This document shows, in pieces, positions 44,760 through 51,896 of a DNA stretch of 64,000 bases; position 1 is the stretch's first letter, and each line of letters begins with the position of its first letter. A program made the position numbers and the translations under genes. Under the pieces are notes generated by a model. That model worked only from the letters and a program-made list of their open reading frames with translations, searched no databases and was not told the origin of the DNA. The DNA is from Limimaricola variabilis (GTDB lineage Bacteria > Pseudomonadota > Alphaproteobacteria > Rhodobacterales > Rhodobacteraceae). The stretch lies in assembly GCF_014195545.1 (NCBI RefSeq), contig NZ_JACIBX010000001.1:268463-332462 (forward strand), in the 5' to 3' direction.

Positions 44760-45656
44760 TCAACCCTGCCGGACTTCGCCGCGCGCCATGCTGAGCAGCC
44801 AGTCCCTCACGCGCATGGCCGCATCGGATGCGCCCTGACGCGGCAGCAGGGCGTAGAAGTCCTGCCCCCCTTCGAGCGCGGCCTCGACAGGCTGCACGAG
44901 GCGACCCGCATCGAGGTCCCGCTGCACGAGGAATCGGCTGGCCAAGGCGATGCCCTGACCGGCCAGAGCCGCGTCGAGGCTCAGTGTCGTCTGGCTGAAC
45001 CGAAGTCCGCGTGGCGCGGCCAATTCGGTCCCGAATGCCATCTCGAGGAACTGCGGCCAAAGATCATGCGTGTCGTGTAGCAAGGTCATGCGCGAGAGCG
45101 CCACCGCATCGAGAAGCCCTCCCTGATTGGCAACCAGTTGTGGCGAGCACACCGCGATAACCTCCTGCGGAAACAGCAGGTCGCCGCGCAGGCTCGCTCC
45201 GAATGGCGGGCGCCCCTGCCGCACCGCCAGGTCGATGCCGTCCGAGTGAAAGCTCATGACGCGCTCGGTCGCGGTGATCCGCAGGTCGATCCCGGGATGG
45301 GCTTGGGTGAACTCCGCAAGCCGCGGGATGAGCCATTTCGACGCGAAGGTCGGGGTCACGCTGATCGTCACCCGCGACGGCGTTTCCCGAAGCGCGGCGG
45401 TTGCGTCCATGAGCTGGGAAAAGGCCCGGGCCACAGCGACATGGTAGACCCGCCCCGCCTCGGTGAGGCTCAGCCCCCGCGGCTCGCGAAGGAACAGACG
45501 CAGGCCGAGATGTTCCTCGAGACCGCGCACCTGCTGTGCCACAGCCCCCTGTGTCACGCCCAATTCCTCTGCCGCCGCGCGGAAGGACAGGTGCCTTCCG
45601 GCCGCCGAGAAGGCGCGCAGCCCGCTCAGGGAGGGCAGATCGGCTTCGCTCGACAC
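44760..45656 (-). CDS. LysR-family regulator (GcvA-like)
   Basis: A 298-residue LysR protein of the GcvA-like group: LPSLSGLRAFSAAGRHLSF, then AAEELGVTQGAVAQQVRGLE for the HTH, and an effector domain with SVTPTFASKWLIPRL, characteristic of this group. The start is a GTG at 45656 with AGGAG eight bases upstream; an upstream start at 45731 would add a non-homologous tail. It is divergent from the SDR/DUF6552-type pair, which it probably regulates. Confidence 0.93.
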   Translation of the reverse strand: MSSEADLPSLSGLRAFSAAGRHLSFRAAAEELGVTQGAVAQQVRGLEEHLGLRLFLREPRGLSLTEAGRVYHVAVARAFSQLMDATAALRETPSRVTISVTPTFASKWLIPRLAEFTQAHPGIDLRITATERVMSFHSDGIDLAVRQGRPPFGASLRGDLLFPQEVIAVCSPQLVANQGGLLDAVALSRMTLLHDTHDLWPQFLEMAFGTELAAPRGLRFSQTTLSLDAALAGQGIALASRFLVQRDLDAGRLVQPVEAALEGGQDFYALLPRQGASDAAMRVRDWLLSMARGEVRQG

Positions 45657-45773
45657 GATAGTTCTCCTACACCCACGCAACAGTTCACCTGACTGGTCGC
45701 ATTCGTTCAAGCCCCTTATCTGATGATCCATGGGCGCAACAGGCGCCGCAGGAAAGTTAAGGAGCGCGCAGAG

Positions 45774-46478
45774 ATGGCGACAAGAAAAGTGGCGCTAATC
45801 ACGGCTGGCGGCAGCGGCATGGGAGCTGGAGCTGCGCGGCGGCTGGCGGCCGACGGATTCAAAGTCGGAGTGCTGTCCTCCTCGGGCAAGGGAGAAGCTC
45901 TGGGCAAGGAACTCGGCGGCTTCGGCGTCACCGGCTCGAACCGATCGGTCGACGATCTGAGCCGTCTCGTCGACGGGGCGATGGAACGCTGGGGGCGGAT
46001 CGACGTGCTGGTCAACTCGGCCGGGCATGGCCCGAAGGGCGACATCCTCGAGATCGCCGACGAGGACTGGCACGAGGGGCTCGAGGTCTACCTGATGAAC
46101 GTGATCCGCCCTACCCGGCTCGTCACGCCGCTCATGGCGGCGCAGGGCGGCGGCGCAATCATCAACATCTCGACCTTTGCGGCATTCGAGCCCGACCCGC
46201 TCTTTCCCACCTCGGGCATCTTCCGCGCGGGGCTTGCCGGCTTCGCCAAGCTCTATGCCGACCGGTATGCGGCGCAGAACATCCGCATGAACAACGTGCT
46301 GCCCGGCTTCATCGACAGCCTGCCCGAGACGGAGGACCGACGGTCGCGCATTCCAATGGGCCGTTACGGCCGGGAGGAGGAGGTGTCCTCCCTGATCGGC
46401 TGGCTCGCCTCCGAGGACGGCGGCTACGTCACCGGCCAGAACTGGCGGATCGACGGGGGGCTGACCCGTGGTGTCTGA
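45774..46478 (+). CDS. SDR-family protein with non-canonical active site
   Basis: A 234-residue short-chain dehydrogenase fold protein. The cofactor motif TAGGSGMG (residues 10-17), NSAG (81-84) and Ser133 in NISTF are present. However, at the catalytic YxxxK site the aligned residues are Ser147 and Arg151 (TSGIFRAGLAGFAK), so the Tyr and Lys are replaced. It may still bind NAD(P) but probably uses altered chemistry or has a non-catalytic role. Start at 45774 follows AAGGAG. It overlaps the next small gene by 11 bases and is divergent from the GcvA-like gene. Confidence 0.88.
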   Translation: MATRKVALITAGGSGMGAGAARRLAADGFKVGVLSSSGKGEALGKELGGFGVTGSNRSVDDLSRLVDGAMERWGRIDVLVNSAGHGPKGDILEIADEDWHEGLEVYLMNVIRPTRLVTPLMAAQGGGAIINISTFAAFEPDPLFPTSGIFRAGLAGFAKLYADRYAAQNIRMNNVLPGFIDSLPETEDRRSRIPMGRYGREEEVSSLIGWLASEDGGYVTGQNWRIDGGLTRGV

Positions 46479-46716
46479 GGCGACCGATATCGCGGGCCGG
46501 GACCGGACCGCCTTCGTCGTGAAGTGGGGGGCCTCGGTCATCCAGATCCTCGGCTATGCCGGGACGGCCTTCGGCTGGACGCCGTGGAACCTATATCTAT
46601 TCGTCGTTGGGGTTCTTGGCTGGCTGTTCGTCGGCGTGCTGTGGAACGACAGGGCGATCATGCTGATCCACTTCGTCGCCCTCGGCGCGATGCTGACCGG
46701 CATGGCGAGCCAGTGA
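46468..46716 (+). CDS. Small membrane protein (DUF6552-like)
   Basis: An 82-residue protein with two hydrophobic segments (VIQILGYAGTAFGW and LYLFVVGVLGWLFVGVLW) and a third (IMLIHFVALGAMLTGM). It resembles a small membrane family that I recall as DUF6552 in Rhodobacterales. GTG start at 46468, or GTG 46471, lies inside the SDR 3' end (11-base overlap), so the two are translationally coupled. Function unknown. Confidence 0.72.
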   Translation: MVSEATDIAGRDRTAFVVKWGASVIQILGYAGTAFGWTPWNLYLFVVGVLGWLFVGVLWNDRAIMLIHFVALGAMLTGMASQ

Positions 46717-46791
46717 GGTCGGTACCGGCGTCGAGCAACCGATGGCGGCCTCGACCTTAGATGAGGCCGGTCACCGAGTGGAACCCCGTCG

Positions 46792-47319
46792 TCACGCGGC
46801 CTCGCCGCTCAGCAGGCCGTGCCCCAGCCGCTTCGCACTCGCTATGGCGGCGTCACGGTGCAGCGACCACGCCTGCGTGAGACCTTCCATGATCACCGAG
46901 AGTTCGATTTCGTGGCCCTCGAGCCCGGTGGCTGCGGCGGCGCGGCGTGCCACCTCGGCCTTGTGCCGCCCCAGCACCTCGCGCAGCCGCGCGCTGCCGG
47001 GCTCGGCGGCCACCGCGCTGTGGAACAGGCAGCCATGCGAGGTCTCGGTTGCCATCCACGCTCCGACGCGGTCGAGCAACGCGTCCAGCGTCGCCGCCGG
47101 TGCATCCGGCAATCCGTCGAAGAGGTGCGTGAGGTAGCGCGTATGTCGATGCTCCAGTGCCGCCAGCACCATGTCCGCGCGCGACGGCACGTACTTGTAA
47201 AGCGTGCGCAGGCTGACGCCTGCCGCATCGCGCAGATCCTCGACGCTGGGCTCGGCGAAGCCGCGGGCGGCGAAGGCCTGCTCCAGCCCGGCGGCGATCC
47301 TCGTCATCGTATCGGTCAT
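46792..47319 (-). CDS. TetR/AcrR-family regulator
   Basis: A 175-residue TetR protein with N-terminal HTH (VEDLRDAAGVSLRTLYKYVPSRADM) and a short C-terminal domain resembling the TetR_C group with GCLFHSA near residue 96. It is divergent from a zinc-binding-dehydrogenase gene; two dyads, GTAGAG-N6-CTCTAC and GTAGA-N8-TCTAC, lie between them, so autoregulation and control of the oxidoreductase are likely. Confidence 0.92.
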   Translation of the reverse strand: MTDTMTRIAAGLEQAFAARGFAEPSVEDLRDAAGVSLRTLYKYVPSRADMVLAALEHRHTRYLTHLFDGLPDAPAATLDALLDRVGAWMATETSHGCLFHSAVAAEPGSARLREVLGRHKAEVARRAAAATGLEGHEIELSVIMEGLTQAWSLHRDAAIASAKRLGHGLLSGEAA

Positions 47320-47329
47320 GCTTGACGAT

Positions 47330-47373
47330 GTAGAGAGGTCCCTCTACCAGAGCAAGTAGAACAATCATTCTAC
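47330..47373. promoter_or_regulatory. Double TetR operator
   Basis: Dyad 1: GTAGAG (47330-47335) and CTCTAC (47342-47347). Dyad 2: GTAGA (47356-47360) and TCTAC (47369-47373). Their centres are about 26 bases apart in the 70-base divergent region between the TetR gene and the dehydrogenase gene. Confidence 0.68.
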
Positions 47374-47389
47374 ACGACGGAGCAACCCG

Positions 47390-48460
47390 ATGACACTGCC
47401 CGACACGATGAAGGCGATGGTCCTGACCGGCCATGGCGGGCTCGACCGGCTGGATTGGCGCGAGGACATGCCGGTGCCGCACCCCGCCGCAGGCGAGGTG
47501 CTGATCCGCGTCGGCGCGTCGGCGGTGAATAATACCGACGTGAACACTCGAACCGGCTGGTATTCGAAGGCCGTGCGCGGCGATACGAACTCGGCCGCAG
47601 CCACGGGCTATGACGGCGCCTCGGACGCCGACGGCGCTTGGTCTGGCGCGCTGAGCTTCCCGCGTATTCAAGGCGCCGATTGCTGCGGCGAGATCGTCGC
47701 TGTCGGCGAAGGGGTGGCCTCCGCCCGCATTGGCGAGCGGGTGCTGGTACGGCCGATGCACCGGCCCGCGGGCGGCGACGAGGACGCGCTGGTCACCTTC
47801 GGATCGGAGCTCGATGGCGGTTTCGCGGAGTTCACCACGATCGCGAGCGAACATGCGCTGCGTATCGACAGCCCGCTTTCGGACGTGGAGCTTGCCTCCT
47901 TCCCCTGCGCCTTCTCGACCGCTGAGGGCATGATCCAGCGCGCGCGCCTCGGCGCCGAGCGGGTGCTGATCACCGGTGCCTCTGGCGGAGTCGGCTCGGC
48001 GGCGGTACAGCTCGCCAAGCGGCGCGGTACGCATGTCACTGCGGTGACCAGCCCCGCCAAGGCGGACGACCTCAAGGCTTTGGGCGCCGATGCCATCCTG
48101 CACCGCGATGACGCGCTGCCCGAGGGGGCTTTCGACGTCGTGCTCGATCTCGTCGGCGGCCCGCGCTGGCCCTTTCTGCTCGAGGCGCTGGCAGTGCGCG
48201 GCCGCTACGTGACCTCCGGTGCGATCGCGGGACCGATCGTCGAGCTGGACCTGCGCACGCTCTACCTCAAGGATCTGACGTTGATCGGCAGCACCCGGCA
48301 GGACCCCCGCATCTTCACCGATCTGGTGGACTATATCGAGCGGGCCGAGATCCGGCCCGTCCTCACCGAGACCTACAAGCTGCGCGATCTGCGCGCGGCG
48401 CAGGAGGCGTTTCTGTCGAAGTCGCACATGGGCAAGATCGGGATCGAGATCGCGAACTGA
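47390..48460 (+). CDS. Alcohol dehydrogenase-like (zinc-binding dehydrogenase) protein
   Basis: A 356-residue MDR dehydrogenase. Blocks: ASAVNNTDVNTRTGWYSK in the GroES domain, FPRIQGADCCGEIVAVGEGV, and the cofactor motif ITGASGGVGSAAVQLAKRRG. Zinc ligands are not clearly complete, so it may be a zinc-free quinone reductase/crotonyl-CoA-reductase type. Expression is probably controlled by the divergent TetR at 46792-47319. Confidence 0.92.
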   Translation: MTLPDTMKAMVLTGHGGLDRLDWREDMPVPHPAAGEVLIRVGASAVNNTDVNTRTGWYSKAVRGDTNSAAATGYDGASDADGAWSGALSFPRIQGADCCGEIVAVGEGVASARIGERVLVRPMHRPAGGDEDALVTFGSELDGGFAEFTTIASEHALRIDSPLSDVELASFPCAFSTAEGMIQRARLGAERVLITGASGGVGSAAVQLAKRRGTHVTAVTSPAKADDLKALGADAILHRDDALPEGAFDVVLDLVGGPRWPFLLEALAVRGRYVTSGAIAGPIVELDLRTLYLKDLTLIGSTRQDPRIFTDLVDYIERAEIRPVLTETYKLRDLRAAQEAFLSKSHMGKIGIEIAN

Positions 48461-48546
48461 CGAGAGATTGCGATCCCCTCTCGCCAACGCGGGGCGTCTT
48501 CACACCAAGATGCCGCCCCGCTCATCGGCCCTGACCATGCGTGCGA

Positions 48547-49143
48547 TCAGCCTTCCGAACCGTAATGGGCGAGGAACATGTCCACGCAGTCGGCGATGAC
48601 GGCATCCGGATCGACCTCGGCCTTCGCGCCCATCAGGAACTGCGGCCAGACCAGGAAATGCTTCACCATCGACAGCAGCTGGCCAGCGGCGAAGCCCGGT
48701 TCGGCCTCGCGCAGCGCGCCCGCCTGCATCGCCTCACCGATCAGCCCTGAGATCGGGCCGTCCTGCATCGCGGCCTTGGCGAAGAAGGCCTGCGCCAGAT
48801 CCTGATCGCGCAGCAGCTCCGACATCACCAGCCGGTTCAGGCCCATATATTGCTCGCCGGTCAGATGGCCGACGTAATCCCGCACCGCCGCGACCAACTG
48901 CTCGCGAAGCGGCACATCAGGCTGGAGGCGCAGCTTCGGCACGGCCGCGATTTCTTCGAGCAGGATCTCGGTGATGGCCTGAAACAGCAGCTCCTTGCTC
49001 TCGAAATGCTTGTAGAGCGTGCGCTTGGACACCTCGGCCAGCTCGGCGATCCGGTTCACCCGGGCGGCCGGAAAGCCCTGCTCGCGGAACTCCTGGATCG
49101 CCGCCTCCAGAATATCTTTTCGTTTCTTATCAGTCAGTTTCAT
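48547..49143 (-). CDS. TetR/AcrR-family regulator
   Basis: A 198-residue TetR protein with HTH VNRIAELAEVSKRTLYKHFESKE and a TetR C-terminal ligand domain with LGEQYMGLNRLVMSEL-like text. The ATG at 49143 is preferred to a GTG at 49179, which would overlap the first operator. It is divergent from an SDR gene; two perfect 20-bp dyads between them are its likely operators. Confidence 0.93.
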   Translation of the reverse strand: MKLTDKKRKDILEAAIQEFREQGFPAARVNRIAELAEVSKRTLYKHFESKELLFQAITEILLEEIAAVPKLRLQPDVPLREQLVAAVRDYVGHLTGEQYMGLNRLVMSELLRDQDLAQAFFAKAAMQDGPISGLIGEAMQAGALREAEPGFAAGQLLSMVKHFLVWPQFLMGAKAEVDPDAVIADCVDMFLAHYGSEG

Positions 49144-49170
49144 CGTTTCCGTCCCGCCGCGCCGCAATTT

Positions 49171-49230
49171 TGTAAACACAGGGGTTTACACCTCCTGCTG
49201 CTTGCACCTATGTAAACACCACGGTTTACA
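49171..49230. promoter_or_regulatory. Double TetR operator, two TGTAAAC-N6-GTTTACA dyads
   Basis: Site 1 at 49171-49190 and site 2 at 49211-49230; both have perfect 7-bp arms and are 40 bases apart centre to centre. They occupy the divergent promoter of the TetR gene and the SDR gene. Confidence 0.78.
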
Positions 49231-49263
49231 AACGCAAGCGCTGCGGCGCCGGAGGACATCACG

Positions 49264-50214
49264 ATGAAACATGCTCAATTCGGACCGAAGGGCTGGACGC
49301 CCGAGCTTCTCGGCAACCTTTCCGGCAAGACCTACGTCATCACCGGCGCCAATGCGGGCGCGGGCTTCCAGGCGGCGCGCATCCTCTTGGGTAAGGGCGC
49401 GGAAGTGGTGATGCTGAACCGCAGCGCCGAGAAATCCGCCGCCGCCGTGAAGGAGCTGCGCGAGGAATTCGGTGCCGCCGCGCCCGTGCGCTTCATCCGC
49501 ATGGACCTCGCTGAGCAGGCTTCCGTCCGCATGGCCGCCGAAGAGGTGCTGAAGACCACCCCGCGCATCGACGCGCTGATCTGCAACGCCGCCATCGCGC
49601 AGGTGCCCACGCGCAAGCTGACGCCCGACGGTTTCGAGAGCCAGCTCGGCACCAACCATTACGGCCACTTCACCCTGTGCGGCATGCTGTTCGACCGCAT
49701 CGAGGAAGCGCAGGGCCGGATCGTCGTCGTCGCCAGCCTCGGCTACAACATGGGGCTGAAGACGATCCGCTTCGACGACATGAACTGGGACGAGGGCTAC
49801 GGCGCGAACACCGCCTATTCCCAGAGCAAGCTGGCGCAGATGATGTTCGCCTACGAGCTTCAGGACCGGGTGAAGGCCGCCGGCCGCAACGTCGAGGTCT
49901 ATGTCTGCCACCCCGGCTCGTCCGCGACCTCGCTGATCTCGACCAGCGGCAGCCGGACGATGCGCCTCATCTGGTGGCTGATGACCAAGACGCCGATGGT
50001 CCAGACCGCCGAGCAGGGCGCCTATCCGGAAGTGATGTGCGCCACCGAAGAGGGACTGACCGAGCAGCGCGCGCTCTATGGCCCCACCGGGACCAGGGAA
50101 TTCGTCGGCCCGGTGGGCCGCGGCACGCTGAACGCCCATGCTCACGACAAGCCGGTCATGGTGAGGCTGTGGGAGCGATCCGAGAAGGACACCGGTTTCA
50201 GCTGGGCCCTGTAA
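49264..50214 (+). CDS. Short-chain dehydrogenase/reductase (retinol dehydrogenase-like)
   Basis: A 316-residue SDR. The cofactor motif is TGANAGAG (residues 27-34); the usual NNAG is CNAA, the catalytic Ser lies in VVVASLG and the active YxxxK is YSQSK. The layout and C-terminal extension match the RDH/WWOX-like SDR group, with a variant of NNAG common there. Substrates are likely hydrophobic aldehydes or ketones. It is expected to be repressed by the divergent TetR. Confidence 0.93.
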   Translation: MKHAQFGPKGWTPELLGNLSGKTYVITGANAGAGFQAARILLGKGAEVVMLNRSAEKSAAAVKELREEFGAAAPVRFIRMDLAEQASVRMAAEEVLKTTPRIDALICNAAIAQVPTRKLTPDGFESQLGTNHYGHFTLCGMLFDRIEEAQGRIVVVASLGYNMGLKTIRFDDMNWDEGYGANTAYSQSKLAQMMFAYELQDRVKAAGRNVEVYVCHPGSSATSLISTSGSRTMRLIWWLMTKTPMVQTAEQGAYPEVMCATEEGLTEQRALYGPTGTREFVGPVGRGTLNAHAHDKPVMVRLWERSEKDTGFSWAL

Positions 50215-50319
50215 GGGCCTCGCGCTCCCGCCTAGGCAGCGGAGGCTGGGCCTGGGCCGATTGGCCCACCGTGCCCGCTACTCCGACCCCTGACATTGCT
50301 TCCGACGAGGGCCGAGAAA

Positions 50320-50838
50320 ATGGACATCGTGAAAACGGCAACCGACTGGACGAGAGCCGAGATGCTCTCCTCCGCCTTCTTCATCCTTTTCCGCCTGTCC
50401 TTCCTCATGGCGAGCCTGGGGTTCTGGCAGATGGGCAAGACCGACATGGCGAGGGCCTATGTCGTCCCCATGCTGGTGGTGGGCACGCTGATCCTGATCA
50501 TCGGGCTCGGCCTGTTCTTCCCCAGCCAAGCCCGGCTGACGATCTTCCCGGCGGCCTATGTTACCGATGCCGCCGGTTTCGTCGCAGACGAGATCGCGCG
50601 TGCCGACAGGGTATTGAACGAATACCGGATCGCCGCGTTCAGGGTGATCCCGCTGATCATTGCCGCCTGCGCGCTGGCGATACCGTTCTTCGAGGCCCCT
50701 ATCTGGCAGGCGAGCCTGATCACGACCATTGCCATGATGGCGGTCATTCTGGTGGTCGACACCAATGCCAGTGCGCGGCTGGAAGCCTATAGGGGTCAAC
50801 TCGCGCTGGCAGAGAGGTCCATACTGTTCCCGATGTGA
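50320..50838 (+). CDS. Membrane protein of unknown function
   Basis: A 172-residue protein with four hydrophobic segments, for example AYVVPMLVVGTLILIIGLGL and VIPLIIAACALAIPFF, then LITTIAMMAVILVVD. The amphipathic N-terminus (MDIVKTATDWTRAEM) precedes SSAFFILFRLSFLMASLGFW. I do not recognise the family. It follows the SDR gene by 105 bases and may be co-transcribed. A degenerate repeat begins directly at its stop. Confidence 0.7.
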   Translation: MDIVKTATDWTRAEMLSSAFFILFRLSFLMASLGFWQMGKTDMARAYVVPMLVVGTLILIIGLGLFFPSQARLTIFPAAYVTDAAGFVADEIARADRVLNEYRIAAFRVIPLIIAACALAIPFFEAPIWQASLITTIAMMAVILVVDTNASARLEAYRGQLALAERSILFPM

Positions 50839-50875
50839 AGCGGACGTCCGTTCCATGTGCAGCGAAAGGCCGCTC
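50837..50875. repeat. Degenerate dispersed repeat, copy B
   Basis: GAAGCGGACGTCCGTTC (50837-50853) and GCAGCGAAAGGCCGCTC (50859-50875) match the blocks at 36424-36436 and 36446-36462 with few differences. Confidence 0.5.
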
Positions 50876-51469
50876 TCTGCCCTTTTTTCTGCGGGGGCGT
50901 CACAGATGGTTCAGTCATGCCACTAAACAGGGCTCAATCGCCCAATCGAATGTTACCCTCCTGCCCTTTTGCAGAAACCGTTCGTAACTCTGGCTCAGCC
51001 ATGCAGACGGGCGGACCCGCACATCATCGGTCCAACCAGCTCAGCGCGCGGGAAGCAGCTTGAAGGCATGGTGGGCTACTCCCCGCGGCGAGTGACCTCA
51101 GAGGCTCCAGAAACGTGCTTCTCGGCGGCAGCGAGTTTCGTTCTTGCAAGCGACCTAACGCCTGCCGGGAACTACACGATCGCAGTCGCGCGGTGCTCCG
51201 AATGAGCATGGCTGGCCTTCGTGGCGTTTCCGCTGGCCTTCAGGCTACAGCAGGGCTTGGAAGAACTCATTCAGCTTGGGATCGCCGGCGACACCTCGAA
51301 GCCGAACGCTCGCTGCACGCTTAACTCTCACCTCTGCATCGGCTGACGACGTCACGGCGCTCGAGCATGGCTGCAACCTGCACCCTAGGCGCAATCGCGT
51401 TGGTCATCATGCAACGGCCCCGATCGAACGCGCTGCGCTAATCATCGGAGCAACGAGGCCCGGCCCCGA
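50876..51469. other. 594-base gene-free stretch
   Basis: No convincing gene on either strand. A minus-strand segment near 51250-51310 reads VAGDPKLNEFFQALL followed by a stop, possibly the tail of a lost gene. Otherwise nothing recognisable. Confidence 0.4.
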
Positions 51470-51748
51470 TCAGTCGCGCGCCTTTTCAAGCAAGGCGACC
51501 ATTTCGCGGAACTTGGTGCGCTGCTCGTCTTGATCGCCCGACAGGATCGCCGCCTCCATACAATGGTTGGCATGGTCCTCGATCAACAGCCGCTCCACCG
51601 CCTTCAGTGCCGAGCGTACCGCCGCGGTCTGCATCAACACGTCGACGCAGTAGCGGTCCTCCTCGACCATGCGGGAGATGCCCCTGATCTGGCCCTCCAG
51701 CCGCGCCAGGCGCTTCTGGATCGCCGCCTTGTTCTTCTTTTCCTGCAT
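51470..51748 (-). CDS. csoR: CsoR-family copper-sensing repressor
   Basis: A 92-residue all-helical metal-responsive repressor. The Cu(I) ligands fit the CsoR C-H-C pattern: Cys34 in DRYCVDVL, then His59 and Cys63 in EDHANHC, with spacing 25 and 4 as in M. tuberculosis CsoR. FrmR-type formaldehyde sensors lack this C-H-C set. It is divergent from the Cu+-ATPase gene and should release the operator between them when copper is abundant. Confidence 0.94.
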   Translation of the reverse strand: MQEKKNKAAIQKRLARLEGQIRGISRMVEEDRYCVDVLMQTAAVRSALKAVERLLIEDHANHCMEAAILSGDQDEQRTKFREMVALLEKARD

Positions 51749-51799
51749 CTCGTCCGCCTCCGACCGCCGACACCATACTCCAAAGGGTTGGGTGCGAAC

Positions 51800-51845
51800 A
51801 TACCCCAGATAGGTATCTCGACCGCCTATACCCCATGGGGGTATA
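51800..51845. promoter_or_regulatory. CsoR operators in divergent promoter
   Basis: Site 1: TATACCCC-ATG-GGGGTATA (51827-51845), a perfect 8-bp-arm dyad of the CsoR type with GC-rich core. Site 2: ATACC-N7-GGTAT (51800-51816), a weaker copy, 28 bases upstream centre to centre. Confidence 0.8.
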
Positions 51846-51896
51846 TTTGATCATGGCGGCACCGGGTCGATGCCGTCGCAGCAAGGGAGACCTGCC

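Noticed and set aside
45723-45773. Longer start for the SDR at 45774
   Set aside because: The extra Arg-rich residues are unlike the family, and AAGGAG sits properly before 45774.
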